Shown here piece after piece: positions 1-7,775 of a stretch of DNA of 18,029 nt; the first letter of the stretch is position 1, and each line of letters begins with the position of its first letter. The notes below the pieces were generated by a model. That model had not been told where the DNA came from and made no database searches. It was given only the letters and a program-made list of their open reading frames with translations. This DNA comes from Chloroflexota bacterium. Its GTDB lineage: Bacteria > Chloroflexota > Anaerolineae > UBA1429. The DNA is taken from assembly GCA_012513595.1 (NCBI GenBank), contig JAAZBY010000343.1, positions 1 to 18,029 of the forward strand. The letters are read 5' to 3'. Both the position numbers and the translations under genes were made by a program.

Positions 1-804
1 ACCGCCCTGGCCCTCTCCCAGGCCCAGAACAGGGCCGCCCAGGCCAGCCTCTCCCTCGCCCAGGCCCAGGACCACCTCGCCACCCTCTCCGCCGGCCCCG
101 CCGAGAAGGACGTCCTCCTCGCCCAGGCCCGCTACGACGCCGCCCTCGCCACCCTCACCACCGCCCAACAAACCCTCCACGACGCCGCCCTCCGCGCCCC
201 CTTCGATGGCACCGTCGTCTCCGTACCCGCTCAGGTCGGTGACCTCCTCACCTCCTCCACCACCGTCCTCACCCTCGCCGACCTCTCTGACCTCCGCGTC
301 ATCGCCACCATCGACGAAACCGATATCGCCCAGGTCACCATCGGCCTGCAGGCTACCATCACCTTCGACTCCCTCCCCGGCCAACGCTTCTCCGGCCAGG
401 TCCTCGAGGTCCGCCTCGAGGGTACCCTCGCCCAGAACGTCGTCACCTATCCCGTCCCCGTCAGCCTCACCGGCGCCCAGAACGCCGCCCTCCTCCCCGG
501 CATGACCGCCAACGTCACCATCGTCACCGGCCAGCGCCAAGACGCCCTCCTCCTCCCCATCCTCGCCATCCTCCAGGACGACGCCGGCAACTATGTCCTC
601 CTCCAGGAGGCCGACGGCTCTACCTCCACCGCTCGCGTCGAGACCGGCCTCGACGATGGCCAGTACGTCGAGGTCCTCCGTGGCCTCGTCGAGGGCGACC
701 GCGTCCTCGTCCAGATGGCCTCCACTACCTCTTCCCAGAATCCGTTCCGCGGCCGTGCCGAGGAGGGCGGTTTCATGATGCCGATCGGCGGGATAGGGAG
801 ATGA
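1..804 (+). CDS. HlyD/MacA-family periplasmic adaptor subunit (5' truncated)
   Basis: This is the C-terminal 267 residues of an adaptor (membrane fusion) protein that links an inner-membrane exporter to the outside; the N-terminal anchor lies beyond the window. Frame 1 is open from base 1 to the TGA at 802-804. Residues 1-60 are Ala/Gln/Leu-rich with repeated LAQAQ/LAQAR units, as in the alpha-helical hairpin of this family. The lipoyl/barrel region follows with the typical LRAPFDGTVV motif at about residue 65, then the TIDETDIAQV beta-barrel segment and LLPGMTANVTI. The permease gene follows after 4 bases, so the two are probably co-transcribed and form one efflux complex. Codon use is odd: of about 37 leucine codons all but two are CTC, and Val/Thr/Ala/Pro codons almost all end in C, unlike the CTG-rich neighbours. 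Substrate unknown. Confidence 0.85.
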   Translation, partial: TALALSQAQNRAAQASLSLAQAQDHLATLSAGPAEKDVLLAQARYDAALATLTTAQQTLHDAALRAPFDGTVVSVPAQVGDLLTSSTTVLTLADLSDLRVIATIDETDIAQVTIGLQATITFDSLPGQRFSGQVLEVRLEGTLAQNVVTYPVPVSLTGAQNAALLPGMTANVTIVTGQRQDALLLPILAILQDDAGNYVLLQEADGSTSTARVETGLDDGQYVEVLRGLVEGDRVLVQMASTTSSQNPFRGRAEEGGFMMPIGGIGR

Positions 805-808
805 TCCG

Positions 809-2035
809 GTGAACATGTTGGAAAGCATCCGGGTAGCGCTGCAATCGATCGCCGCCAACAAGCTACGCGCCGCGCTCACCATGCTGGGCATGATCATCGG
901 CGTGGCCGCCGTGATCGCCCTGGTGGCGGCCGGCGCCGGAACCCAGGCCGAAGTCGCCGAGCGCTTTGCCAGCCTGGGGTCCAACCTGCTGACGATCTCG
1001 GCGCGCCCCACCTTTTACCGGGGCGTGGCGCAGAGCTCCGCAGGTACACAGGCGCTCAGCGAGACGGACGTCCAGGCCATTCGCCGCCTGAGCACCTCGA
1101 TCGCCACCATCGCCCCTCAGTACTCGACGAACGGCCAGGTGGTCTATGGGAGCAACAACACGCGGGCCTCGGTGCTGGGCGTCACCCCGGAGTATCGCAC
1201 GGTGCGCGACTGGGCGGTCGAGCAGGGCCGCTTCGTCGAGAGCCTCGATGATTCGACCCATGCCAAGGTCGTGGTACTGGGGTCTGCGGTGGCCGAGGAT
1301 CTCTTTGGCACGCTGGCGGGCAGCCCGGTGGGCAAGACGGTCAAGATCAACCGACAGAACTACCTCGTCATCGGCGTCATGACCACCAAGGGCACCGGCG
1401 TGCAGGACCTGGATAGCAGCGTCCTGATCCCCCTGAGCACGGCGCAGATCCGTTTCGGCGGGGCGGGCAACCGGTCGCTATCGGCCATCCTGGTGCAAGC
1501 CGTCTCTGCCGACAAGATGGACTATGCCGTGAGCGAGCTCACGACTATCCTGCGAGCTAGCCATGGCCTTGCCTCCACGCAGACCGCCGATTTCATCATC
1601 CAGAACCAGACGCAGATGGTGGAGATGGTCCAGGAGACGGCCCAGACCTTCTCGGTGCTCTTGGGCAGCATCGCCTCGATCTCGCTGGTCGTTGGAGGAA
1701 TCGGGATCATGAATATCATGTTGGTATCGGTGACGGAGCGCACCCGCGAGATCGGCATCCGCAAGGCCGTCGGGGCCCGCCGGCGCGACATCCTGACCCA
1801 GTTCCTGGTCGAGGCGGTCGTCCTCAGCGTGGTGGGGGGCGCCATGGGCGTGGCGCTCGGTTACGGCGGCGCCGGGATCGTAACGCCGCTCCTGGGCGGC
1901 TCGCGGGCCATTGTGACGGGGCAAAGCGTGGTCATGGCGCTCGGGGTATCGGTGGGCGTGGGGCTCTTTTTCGGAATCTACCCGGCCAGCCGGGCCGCCG
2001 CGCTGAACCCCATCGACGCCCTGCGCTACGAGTGA
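809..2035 (+). CDS. MacB/FtsX-type ABC transporter permease
   Basis: Inner-membrane permease of a MacB-like ABC exporter, 408 residues. It has one N-terminal membrane helix (about 22-43), a large extracytoplasmic MacB_PCD-type domain (about 45-280), and a C-terminal FtsX domain with three helices (about 284-305, 331-355, 374-392). The conserved cytoplasmic loop TERTREIGIRKAVGA (about 309-323) and the C-terminal NPIDALRYE are hallmarks of the family. There is no ATPase domain, so a separate ATP-binding subunit is needed; it is not in the window and probably lies upstream of the adaptor. The GTG start at 809 follows GGGAG (796-800) at good spacing; the ATG at 815 is the alternative. A two-component pair follows directly, which suggests the transporter responds to, or is controlled with, an envelope signal. 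Lipoprotein release or antimicrobial-peptide export are possible roles, not shown. Confidence 0.9.
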   Translation: MNMLESIRVALQSIAANKLRAALTMLGMIIGVAAVIALVAAGAGTQAEVAERFASLGSNLLTISARPTFYRGVAQSSAGTQALSETDVQAIRRLSTSIATIAPQYSTNGQVVYGSNNTRASVLGVTPEYRTVRDWAVEQGRFVESLDDSTHAKVVVLGSAVAEDLFGTLAGSPVGKTVKINRQNYLVIGVMTTKGTGVQDLDSSVLIPLSTAQIRFGGAGNRSLSAILVQAVSADKMDYAVSELTTILRASHGLASTQTADFIIQNQTQMVEMVQETAQTFSVLLGSIASISLVVGGIGIMNIMLVSVTERTREIGIRKAVGARRRDILTQFLVEAVVLSVVGGAMGVALGYGGAGIVTPLLGGSRAIVTGQSVVMALGVSVGVGLFFGIYPASRAAALNPIDALRYE

Positions 2036-2063
2036 GCGGCGCGATGTATCGGGAGCAGTCAAG

Positions 2064-2750
2064 ATGACCAAGGCCATTCTGGTGGTGGACGACGAGGAGC
2101 GCGTCCGCTCCCTGCTGCGCCAGTACCTGGCGCGGGAGGACTTTGCGGTCACCACCGCCTCCAACGGGCGGGAGGCGCTGCATCTGGCGCGGCAAAAGCC
2201 CGACCTCATCATCCTCGACGTGATGATGCCGGTGATGGACGGCTACGAGTTCATGCGGCACTATCGTGCCGAGGAGCACGGCACCGCCCCGGTCATCATG
2301 CTCACCGCCCGGGTGGAGGACGCCGACGCTGTTCTGGGCCTCGAGCTGGGCGCCGACGAATACGTGACCAAGCCGTTCAGCCCGCGGGTGTTGGTAGCCC
2401 GGGTGCGCGCCATGTTGCGCCGAAGCGGCCTGCAGCCGCCCGAGGCCGAGGTCTTGCGCGCCGCCGACGTCGTGCTGGACCGCGGTACGCGCCAGGTTCT
2501 GGTCGGTGGGCGCCCGGTGGACCTGACCCCTTCGGAGTTCGACCTCCTCTCGGCGCTGATGGCCGCGCCGGGGCGGGTCTACTCGCGGCCGGAGCTCCTT
2601 GCCGAGGTGCAGGGGGTCATCTACGAGGGCTATGAGCGCACCATCGATGTGCACGTCCGCAACCTGCGCGCCAAGATTGAGCCGGATCCGCGTCGCCCAC
2701 GTTACGTGGAGACGGTATACGGTGTGGGCTATCGCTTCGCCCCGGAGTGA
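2064..2750 (+). CDS. OmpR/PhoB-family response regulator
   Basis: DNA-binding response regulator, 228 residues, normal length for the subfamily. The receiver domain (residues 4-118) has the acidic pair D9/D10, phospho-acceptor D52 in LIILDVMMPVMDGYE, the switch threonine T81 and the conserved K103 in VTKPF. The C-terminal winged helix (about 130-228) shows LTPSEFDLLSAL and the recognition-helix region TIDVHVRNLRAKIE, ending in VETVYGVGYRF. The ATG at 2064 lies 28 bases after the permease stop, with GGGAG at 2050-2054 as a rather distant ribosome site. The histidine kinase starts 3 bases after the stop, so the two form a cognate pair. No target promoter can be named; the upstream transporter genes are the obvious candidates. 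Confidence 0.95.
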   Translation: MTKAILVVDDEERVRSLLRQYLAREDFAVTTASNGREALHLARQKPDLIILDVMMPVMDGYEFMRHYRAEEHGTAPVIMLTARVEDADAVLGLELGADEYVTKPFSPRVLVARVRAMLRRSGLQPPEAEVLRAADVVLDRGTRQVLVGGRPVDLTPSEFDLLSALMAAPGRVYSRPELLAEVQGVIYEGYERTIDVHVRNLRAKIEPDPRRPRYVETVYGVGYRFAPE

Positions 2751-2753
2751 GCC

Positions 2754-4139
2754 ATGCGGTCCTTGTACACGCGTCTGATCGTCGCCTTCCTTATCGTCAG
2801 CCTGCTCGGCATCGTGCTGGCGGGCCTGTACATCTGGCGGGTCACCACGTCCGAGTTCGGCATCTTTGTGGTCGCTCAGAGCCGCTCGAGCATCGCCACC
2901 AGGCTGGCCGAGACCTACGTGGAGAACGGCGGCTGGGCCGGGCTGACGGAGCAGATGGTCCTTGGCGGCCCGGAGGCGCCGCCCGGCGGGCCGGGTGGCC
3001 CCCGCGAGGGGCTGCCCTTCATCCCTCGCGACCACCTGCTGGTGGCCAGCGCCGACCGCTCCATCGTGATGGCCGGGCGCGGCTACCGCCTTGGGGCGAA
3101 GGTACCGCCGCAGGAGTACGCCCAGGGCACCCCCGTACTGGTCGACGGCCGAGAGGTGGGGCGGCTGCTGTTGGGCTATGAGCCATCGGTCATGAACCGT
3201 CCCTTTGACCGCTTCATGGCGCGCTTCTACCTGGCCCTGGGGCTGGGCGGGTTGGGGGGCACGGGGATCGCCCTGCTCCTCGGCGTGCTCCTGGCCCGCT
3301 CGATGACCTCGCCCCTGCGCGAACTCACCCGCGCCACCCAGGCCATGTCGCGCGGAGACCTGGCGCAGCGCATCGCGGTGCGCAGCGACGACGAGCTCGG
3401 CGCCCTGGCCCGCTCCTTCAACCAGCTGAGCAGCGACCTGGTCCAGGCGCAGGCGCAGCGGCGGCAGATGACCGCCGACATCTCTCACGAGCTGCGCACG
3501 CCGCTCAGCCTGATCCTGGGGCACGCCGAGGCGTTGGCCGACGGCGTTCTGGAGCCCACCCAAGAGTCCTTGGACATCATCTACGACGAGGCCCGCCGCC
3601 TGACCCGGCTGGTGGATGACCTGCACACACTGTCCCTCTCGGATGCGGGGGAGCTATCGCTCGAGCGACAGCCCACCGAGCCGGCCCTGCTGCTCCAGGC
3701 GGCCGCCGCCGCCCACTCTGCCGACGCCGAGGCGCAGGGCCTGCGCCTGGTTCTGGACGTCGCCCCTGACCTGCCGATGGTGAACGTGGACAGGGACCGC
3801 ATCATTCAGGTGCTGCACAATCTGCTGAGCAACGCCCGCCGGTATACGCCCGAGGGCGGGAGGATCGCCCTGTCGGCCCACCTGGCCGATGGCGTCGTGC
3901 AGTTCCGCGTGCAGGATAGTGGCCCCGGCATCCCGGCCGAGCAACTCGGCAGCGTGTTCGACCGCTTCTACCGCAGCGACAAGGCCCGCCCCCGCAGCGG
4001 TGGGGGTTCGGGCTTGGGGCTGGCCATTGCCCGCTCCATCGTCGAACGCCACGGCGGGCGCCTGTGGGCGGAGAGCGCCCCGCAACAGGGGGCCACGCTG
4101 ATCTTCGAGCTGCCCGCCGCGGGCCCGGCGGCGTCCTGA
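2754..4139 (+). CDS. HAMP-domain sensor histidine kinase
   Basis: Membrane sensor kinase, 461 residues, partner of the preceding regulator. Helix 1 spans about residues 7-28 and helix 2 about 157-181, enclosing an extracytoplasmic loop of roughly 125 residues. The loop holds a Pro/Gly-rich stretch (71-83) that looks like a linker. HAMP follows (about 182-235), then HisKA with the phospho-accepting H245 in ADISHELRTPL. The ATPase domain has the N box with N360 (LLSNARRYTPEGG), G1 DSGPGIP (388-394) and G2 GGSGLGLAI (417-425). All catalytic motifs are intact. The 3-base gap after the regulator indicates translational coupling. The sensed signal is unknown; the loop does not resemble a ligand-binding domain I recognise. 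The next gene has its own promoter, so the operon probably ends here, although I see no clear terminator. Confidence 0.95.
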   Translation: MRSLYTRLIVAFLIVSLLGIVLAGLYIWRVTTSEFGIFVVAQSRSSIATRLAETYVENGGWAGLTEQMVLGGPEAPPGGPGGPREGLPFIPRDHLLVASADRSIVMAGRGYRLGAKVPPQEYAQGTPVLVDGREVGRLLLGYEPSVMNRPFDRFMARFYLALGLGGLGGTGIALLLGVLLARSMTSPLRELTRATQAMSRGDLAQRIAVRSDDELGALARSFNQLSSDLVQAQAQRRQMTADISHELRTPLSLILGHAEALADGVLEPTQESLDIIYDEARRLTRLVDDLHTLSLSDAGELSLERQPTEPALLLQAAAAAHSADAEAQGLRLVLDVAPDLPMVNVDRDRIIQVLHNLLSNARRYTPEGGRIALSAHLADGVVQFRVQDSGPGIPAEQLGSVFDRFYRSDKARPRSGGGSGLGLAIARSIVERHGGRLWAESAPQQGATLIFELPAAGPAAS

Positions 4140-4233
4140 ATGGGCGCGCCGCCCCTGGGTTTCTCCGCTCGCCCCTTCTATTCTCTCGTGTAGGCCGTTT
4201 TTCTGGCCGGCCGGTGCCGGCAGCGGTCGGCCT

Positions 4234-4262
4234 TTGTGCGGGTCCGTTGGGTCGCCTATAAT
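4234..4262 (+). promoter_or_regulatory. Sigma-70-like promoter for rhaB operon
   Basis: A perfect TATAAT (4257-4262) stands 17 bases after TTGTGC (4234-4239). Transcription would start near 4269, giving a leader of about 25 bases. AAGGAG at 4281-4286, 8 bases before the ATG, is the ribosome site. The surrounding GCCTATAATGG is also found at the YhfC promoter on the other strand. Confidence 0.7.
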
Positions 4263-4294
4263 GGCCCGGTAGACGAGCCAAAGGAGCCCGACCT

Positions 4295-5779
4295 ATGCCT
4301 CAGACGAGCAACTACCTTGCCTTTGACCTCGGCGCCGAGAGCGGCCGCGCGATTCTGGGCCGCCTTGACGGCACCACCCTGCAGCTCTCCACGCTGTGTC
4401 GCTTCGCCAACGGCCCCGTGCGCGTTCTGGATGGGCTCTACTGGGACGCCCTGCGCCTCTTCCAGGAGATCAGGGACGGCCTGAGCCTCTACCGGCGTGA
4501 GCACGGCGGCCAGCTGGACGGCATCGGGCTGGATACCTGGGGCGTCGACTTTGCCCTTCTCGGGCGGGACGATCAGCTGCTCGGCAATCCCCGACACTAC
4601 CGCGACCCGCGCACCGAGGGCATGCTCGCGGCGGCCTTTGAGGCCGTGCCCCGCGAGGAGATCTTTGGCCAGACGGGCATCCAGTTCATGGAGATCAACT
4701 CTCTCTACCAGCTGCTGGCCATGCGGCGGCAGGGTGACGCCGCTCTTGACGCCGCCCACACCTTCCTGATGATGCCCGATCTACTCAACTTTTGGCTGAC
4801 CGGCATCAAGGCCTGCGAGTTCTCTGACGCGACGACGACGCAGTGCTTCAACCCGCGCACGGGAGACTGGGCCTGGGACCTGCTGAAGCGGCTAGACCTG
4901 CCCACGCGCATCTTTCAGCCGGTGGTGCAGCCCGGCACGGTGATCGGCCCGCTACACGCCGGCCTGGCCGAGGAGGTTGGCCTGGGCGCCACACCGGTGA
5001 TGGTGCCCGCCTGCCACGACACCGGTTCGGCCGTGGCGGCGGTGCCGGCCGAGGGGCAGGACTTTGCCTACATCAGCTCGGGCACCTGGTCGCTGATGGG
5101 CGTCGAGGTGGCGGAACCGGTGATCACGGCCGACAGCCTGGCCTTCAACTTTACCAACGAGGGCGGCGTGTGTGGCACGTACCGCCTGCTCAAGAACATC
5201 ATGGGGCTGTGGCTGGTGCAGGAATGCCGGCGCATCTGGGCCGCCGAGGGCCAGGAGTACTCCTACGACGAGCTGACGCAGATGGCCGCGGAGGCGCCCG
5301 CCTTTGGCCCGCTGGTAGACCCTGACGCCCACGAGTTCCTGCGTCCGGGAGACATGCCGGCCCGTATCAGCGAGTTCTGCCGTGCCAGCGGCCAACGCGT
5401 CCCGGCCTCGCGCGGAGAGGTGTTGCGTACTGCGCTGGAGAGCCTGGCGCTCAAGTACCGCTGGGTGCTCCAGCGGCTCGAGGTGATGCTGGGCCGCCGG
5501 CTGAACACCATCCACATCGTCGGCGGGGGCTCGCAGAACCGCCTGCTGTGCCAGCTGGCCGCCGACGCCACGAACCGGCCGGTTGTGGCCGGGCCGGTGG
5601 AGGCCACCGCGGCCGGGAACGTCCTGATGCAGGCGCTGGGGCGCGGTCGCCTCGGCTCGCTGGCCGACGCGCGCGAGGTAGTACGCCGCTCCTTCGACGT
5701 GGTGCGCTATGAGCCGCGCGCGAGCGACCGCTGGGATGAGGCCTATGCGCGCTTCCTGGCCGTCGGGCGCGAGGGCTAG
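4295..5779 (+). CDS. rhaB: Rhamnulokinase
   Basis: FGGY-family sugar kinase, 494 residues, close to the usual length of RhaB (about 490). It phosphorylates L-rhamnulose to L-rhamnulose-1-phosphate in the cytoplasm. The N-terminal phosphate-binding motif is FDLGAESGRAIL (residues 10-21), with the RhaB-type LDTWGVDFALLG (79-90) and FMEINSLYQL (131-140). The catalytic aspartate is D242 in PACHDTGSAVAAVP. The C-terminal ATPase half has YISSGTWSLMG, IVGGGSQNRLLCQL and EATAAGNVLMQA. The combination is specific for RhaB rather than xylulokinase or glycerol kinase. It is the first gene of a three-gene unit with nagA and a bicupin. No rhamnose isomerase or rhamnulose-1-phosphate aldolase is seen in the window, so the rest of the pathway must lie elsewhere. 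The AraD-type protein at 9508 is not an obvious substitute. Confidence 0.93.
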   Translation: MPQTSNYLAFDLGAESGRAILGRLDGTTLQLSTLCRFANGPVRVLDGLYWDALRLFQEIRDGLSLYRREHGGQLDGIGLDTWGVDFALLGRDDQLLGNPRHYRDPRTEGMLAAAFEAVPREEIFGQTGIQFMEINSLYQLLAMRRQGDAALDAAHTFLMMPDLLNFWLTGIKACEFSDATTTQCFNPRTGDWAWDLLKRLDLPTRIFQPVVQPGTVIGPLHAGLAEEVGLGATPVMVPACHDTGSAVAAVPAEGQDFAYISSGTWSLMGVEVAEPVITADSLAFNFTNEGGVCGTYRLLKNIMGLWLVQECRRIWAAEGQEYSYDELTQMAAEAPAFGPLVDPDAHEFLRPGDMPARISEFCRASGQRVPASRGEVLRTALESLALKYRWVLQRLEVMLGRRLNTIHIVGGGSQNRLLCQLAADATNRPVVAGPVEATAAGNVLMQALGRGRLGSLADAREVVRRSFDVVRYEPRASDRWDEAYARFLAVGREG

Positions 5780-5794
5780 GGGCGGGCCCCGCCG

Positions 5795-6976
5795 ATGACG
5801 CCTATCCTCTTCCACGGGGGGCCCGTCTGTACGCGCGGGGGCTACCTGCCCCGCGGGTGGCTGCAGGCTGACGGCGGGCGCATCGCTGCCCTCGGCGAGG
5901 GGGATCCCCCGGCCGGCCTGGCCGGGCAGCGCGTGAACTTGGCCGGGCGCACCCTGGCCCCGGGGTTCATCGACCTGCACGCCCACGGCGCCGTCGGGGC
6001 CGATACGATGGACGCCACCCCCGCGGCGCTCCGCGCCATGGCACGCTTTTACGCCCGGCACGGCGTCACCGGGTTCCTGGCCACCACCGTCACCTCGTCG
6101 CTCGCGGGGGTGCTGGCCGCCCTGCAAAACGTCTCCACGACGATGGCCGAGGGGACGGGCGGGGCGGCCCTGCTCGGCGCGCACGTCGAGGGGCCCTTCC
6201 TGGATCCCGGCCGGCTCGGCGCCCAGGACGCCGCCCACGTGCGGGCTGCTGCCCTCGATGAGCTCCACCCCCTCCTGGATACCGGCGTGGTCCGCATGCT
6301 GACCCTGGCCCCGGAGCTCCCCGGCGCCGGCGCATTGCTGGAGGCCGCCACCGCCCGAGGGGCGGTCGTATCGGCGGGGCACACGCGGGCCACCTACGAA
6401 GAGATGGCTGCCGCGGCGCAGCGGGGCCTCCGCCATGTGACCCACCTGTTCAACGGCATGGAACCCCTGCATCACCGCCAGCCCGGCGTCGTCGGCGCGG
6501 CCCTGGCCATGTCCGGGCTGACCTGCGAGCTGATCGCCGACAACATCCACGTCCACCCGGGTGCGCTTCTCCTGGCCTGGCGGGCCAAGGGGACGGACGC
6601 CATCGCCCTGGTGACCGACGCCATGCGCGGCGCGGGGATGCCGGACGGCCAGTATACGTTGGGCGGCCTAGGGGTGACCGTGCAGGGCGGGGTGGCCCGC
6701 CTCGCCAGCGGGAACCTGGCGGGCTCCACCCTGACGCTGGAGCGCGCCCTGGCCAACATGATGGCCGCCACGGGGTTGCCGTTGCCCGAGGCGCTGCCGA
6801 TGGCCACCGCCGTCCCAGCCCGCGAACTGGGCTTGCTGGGGCGCAAGGGGTCCCTCGCGGTGGGGCTCGACGCTGACCTGATCGTGCTCAACGCCGACCT
6901 GCAGGTCGACCTGACCGTGGTGGGCGGAGAGATCGTCTACGCGTCTGGCGCCCTGCCCATCACCGGCCTCGCCTGA
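5795..6976 (+). CDS. nagA: N-acetylglucosamine-6-phosphate deacetylase
   Basis: Amidohydrolase-superfamily enzyme, 393 residues, which removes acetate from GlcNAc-6-phosphate to give glucosamine-6-phosphate. The short N-terminal beta sandwich leads to PGFIDLHAHG with H62 and H64. The metal-binding E132 lies in AHVEGPFLDP, and H196 (VSAGHT) and H217 (THLFNGM) are the other ligands. H252 is in ADNIHVHP, and the catalytic aspartate D275 is in LVTDAM. This set and spacing match E. coli NagA closely. The C-terminal GRKGSLAVGLDADLIVLNAD is typical. The ATG lies 15 bases after the rhaB stop, with only a weak G-rich ribosome site, which suggests coupling to rhaB translation. No nagB is present in the window. 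Amino sugar and deoxyhexose use in one operon fits breakdown of mixed polysaccharide or glycoprotein sugars. Confidence 0.93.
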   Translation: MTPILFHGGPVCTRGGYLPRGWLQADGGRIAALGEGDPPAGLAGQRVNLAGRTLAPGFIDLHAHGAVGADTMDATPAALRAMARFYARHGVTGFLATTVTSSLAGVLAALQNVSTTMAEGTGGAALLGAHVEGPFLDPGRLGAQDAAHVRAAALDELHPLLDTGVVRMLTLAPELPGAGALLEAATARGAVVSAGHTRATYEEMAAAAQRGLRHVTHLFNGMEPLHHRQPGVVGAALAMSGLTCELIADNIHVHPGALLLAWRAKGTDAIALVTDAMRGAGMPDGQYTLGGLGVTVQGGVARLASGNLAGSTLTLERALANMMAATGLPLPEALPMATAVPARELGLLGRKGSLAVGLDADLIVLNADLQVDLTVVGGEIVYASGALPITGLA

Positions 6977-7004
6977 CCGCCCCAACCAAGGAGAGCCCTT
7001 GCCG

Positions 7005-7697
7005 ATGCCCCCGGAAAAGGTCGACATCGACGCCCTGGCAGAAGCGCTGACAGAGCCCTTTGTCATGCAGCGCGTCGCCGAGGTGGACCACTTTGCCGTC
7101 TACCTGTACCTCTGCACCGGCGTGGTGGCCCGGCACCGTCACAGCATGCAGGATGAGCTGTTCTACGTGCACAGCGGCGCGCTGACCCTGGACACGGACT
7201 GGGGCGAGGCCACCCTGCGCCGCCACGAGTTCGCCGTGGTACCCCAGGGGGTGGCGCACTCGTCCGGCTCGTTGGCGCGCACCATCGTGCTCCTATTCCA
7301 GGCCCAAGGAGACCCGGAACGCCGGAACGGGCGCGGGCGCTTCGGGGCCGAGGGGGAACCGGGGCGACTGCAACGCTGGTCCGCCTTGGCCGGCGGGAAC
7401 GAGGAAGATCGGCCCCGCGAGCCCCTGGCGCTGGCCAGCGCCGACGGCATGTCGCTGCGCATCGTGCGCCCCCGAGAGGACACGCCCTGGCACAGCCACG
7501 CCGGCCATGACGAGTTGCTCTACCTCATCGAGGGGGAGCTGGGCATCGGCAGCGAGCAAGGGCCCCTGGCCCTGCGCGCCGGCGAGATGACGGTGATTTC
7601 CCGCGGCCGGATTCACCGCCTGACGGCCTCCGGGCCCAGTGTGGCCGTGTCGTTCATCCATCGGAAGGTGCGCCCCGAGGAGCAGCTGGGCCAGTAA
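7005..7697 (+). CDS. Two-domain cupin (bicupin) protein
   Basis: A 230-residue protein made of two cupin barrels. The first has the metal motif RHRHSMQDELFYVHSG with H44, H46 and E51, and the later ligand H85 in PQGVAHSS. The second repeats it with H163, H165 and E170 in WHSHAGHDELLYLIEGE, and H204 in SRGRIHR. Both sets are complete, so both domains could bind a metal. A polar, charged linker of about 40 residues separates them. No DNA-binding domain is attached, so it is not an AraC-type regulator. Its operon place after rhaB and nagA suggests a sugar isomerase, epimerase or sugar-binding role; this is inference only. The start is uncertain by two codons: AAGGAG (6988-6993) is 11 bases before the ATG at 7005 and 5 bases before an in-frame TTG at 6999. 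A strong terminator follows at 7715. Confidence 0.85.
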   Translation: MPPEKVDIDALAEALTEPFVMQRVAEVDHFAVYLYLCTGVVARHRHSMQDELFYVHSGALTLDTDWGEATLRRHEFAVVPQGVAHSSGSLARTIVLLFQAQGDPERRNGRGRFGAEGEPGRLQRWSALAGGNEEDRPREPLALASADGMSLRIVRPREDTPWHSHAGHDELLYLIEGELGIGSEQGPLALRAGEMTVISRGRIHRLTASGPSVAVSFIHRKVRPEEQLGQ

Positions 7698-7714
7698 CCA
7701 GGGGAATAGAACAA

Positions 7715-7760
7715 ACGCTGCGACGCGCGCCAACAAGGCGCGCGTCGCGGCGTCTTTGTC
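7715..7760. terminator. Bidirectional rho-independent terminator between convergent genes
   Basis: A 17-base stem (7715-7731 with 7737-7753, one G-T wobble) closes a five-base AACAA loop. CGTCTTTGTC follows on the plus strand. On the minus strand the read-out is GTTTGTTCTATT, the better U tract. It lies between the bicupin gene and the end of the minus-strand kinase gene and can serve both. Confidence 0.8.
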
Positions 7761-7775
7761 GGTCCGGAGATCGGC

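Noticed and set aside
1..160. Possible DNA tandem repeat (gcccaggcccag units)
   Set aside because: The units follow codons for LAQAQ-type coiled-coil repeats and strong C-ending codon bias; spacing is irregular at DNA level.
2747..3181. Plus-strand overlapping frame inside the histidine kinase
   Set aside because: Arg/Gly/Pro-rich reading with no domain; the kinase frame has all expected motifs from residue 1.
1932..3626. Minus-strand open frame of 564 codons opposite the regulator and kinase
   Set aside because: It has no family motifs and a Gln/His/Arg/Gly-rich composition, and lies opposite two genes with complete catalytic motifs. Long antisense frames are expected in GC-rich coding DNA.
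4952..6556. Minus-strand open frame of 534 codons opposite rhaB and nagA
   Set aside because: Same reason: low-complexity composition and it covers two clearly recognised enzymes.
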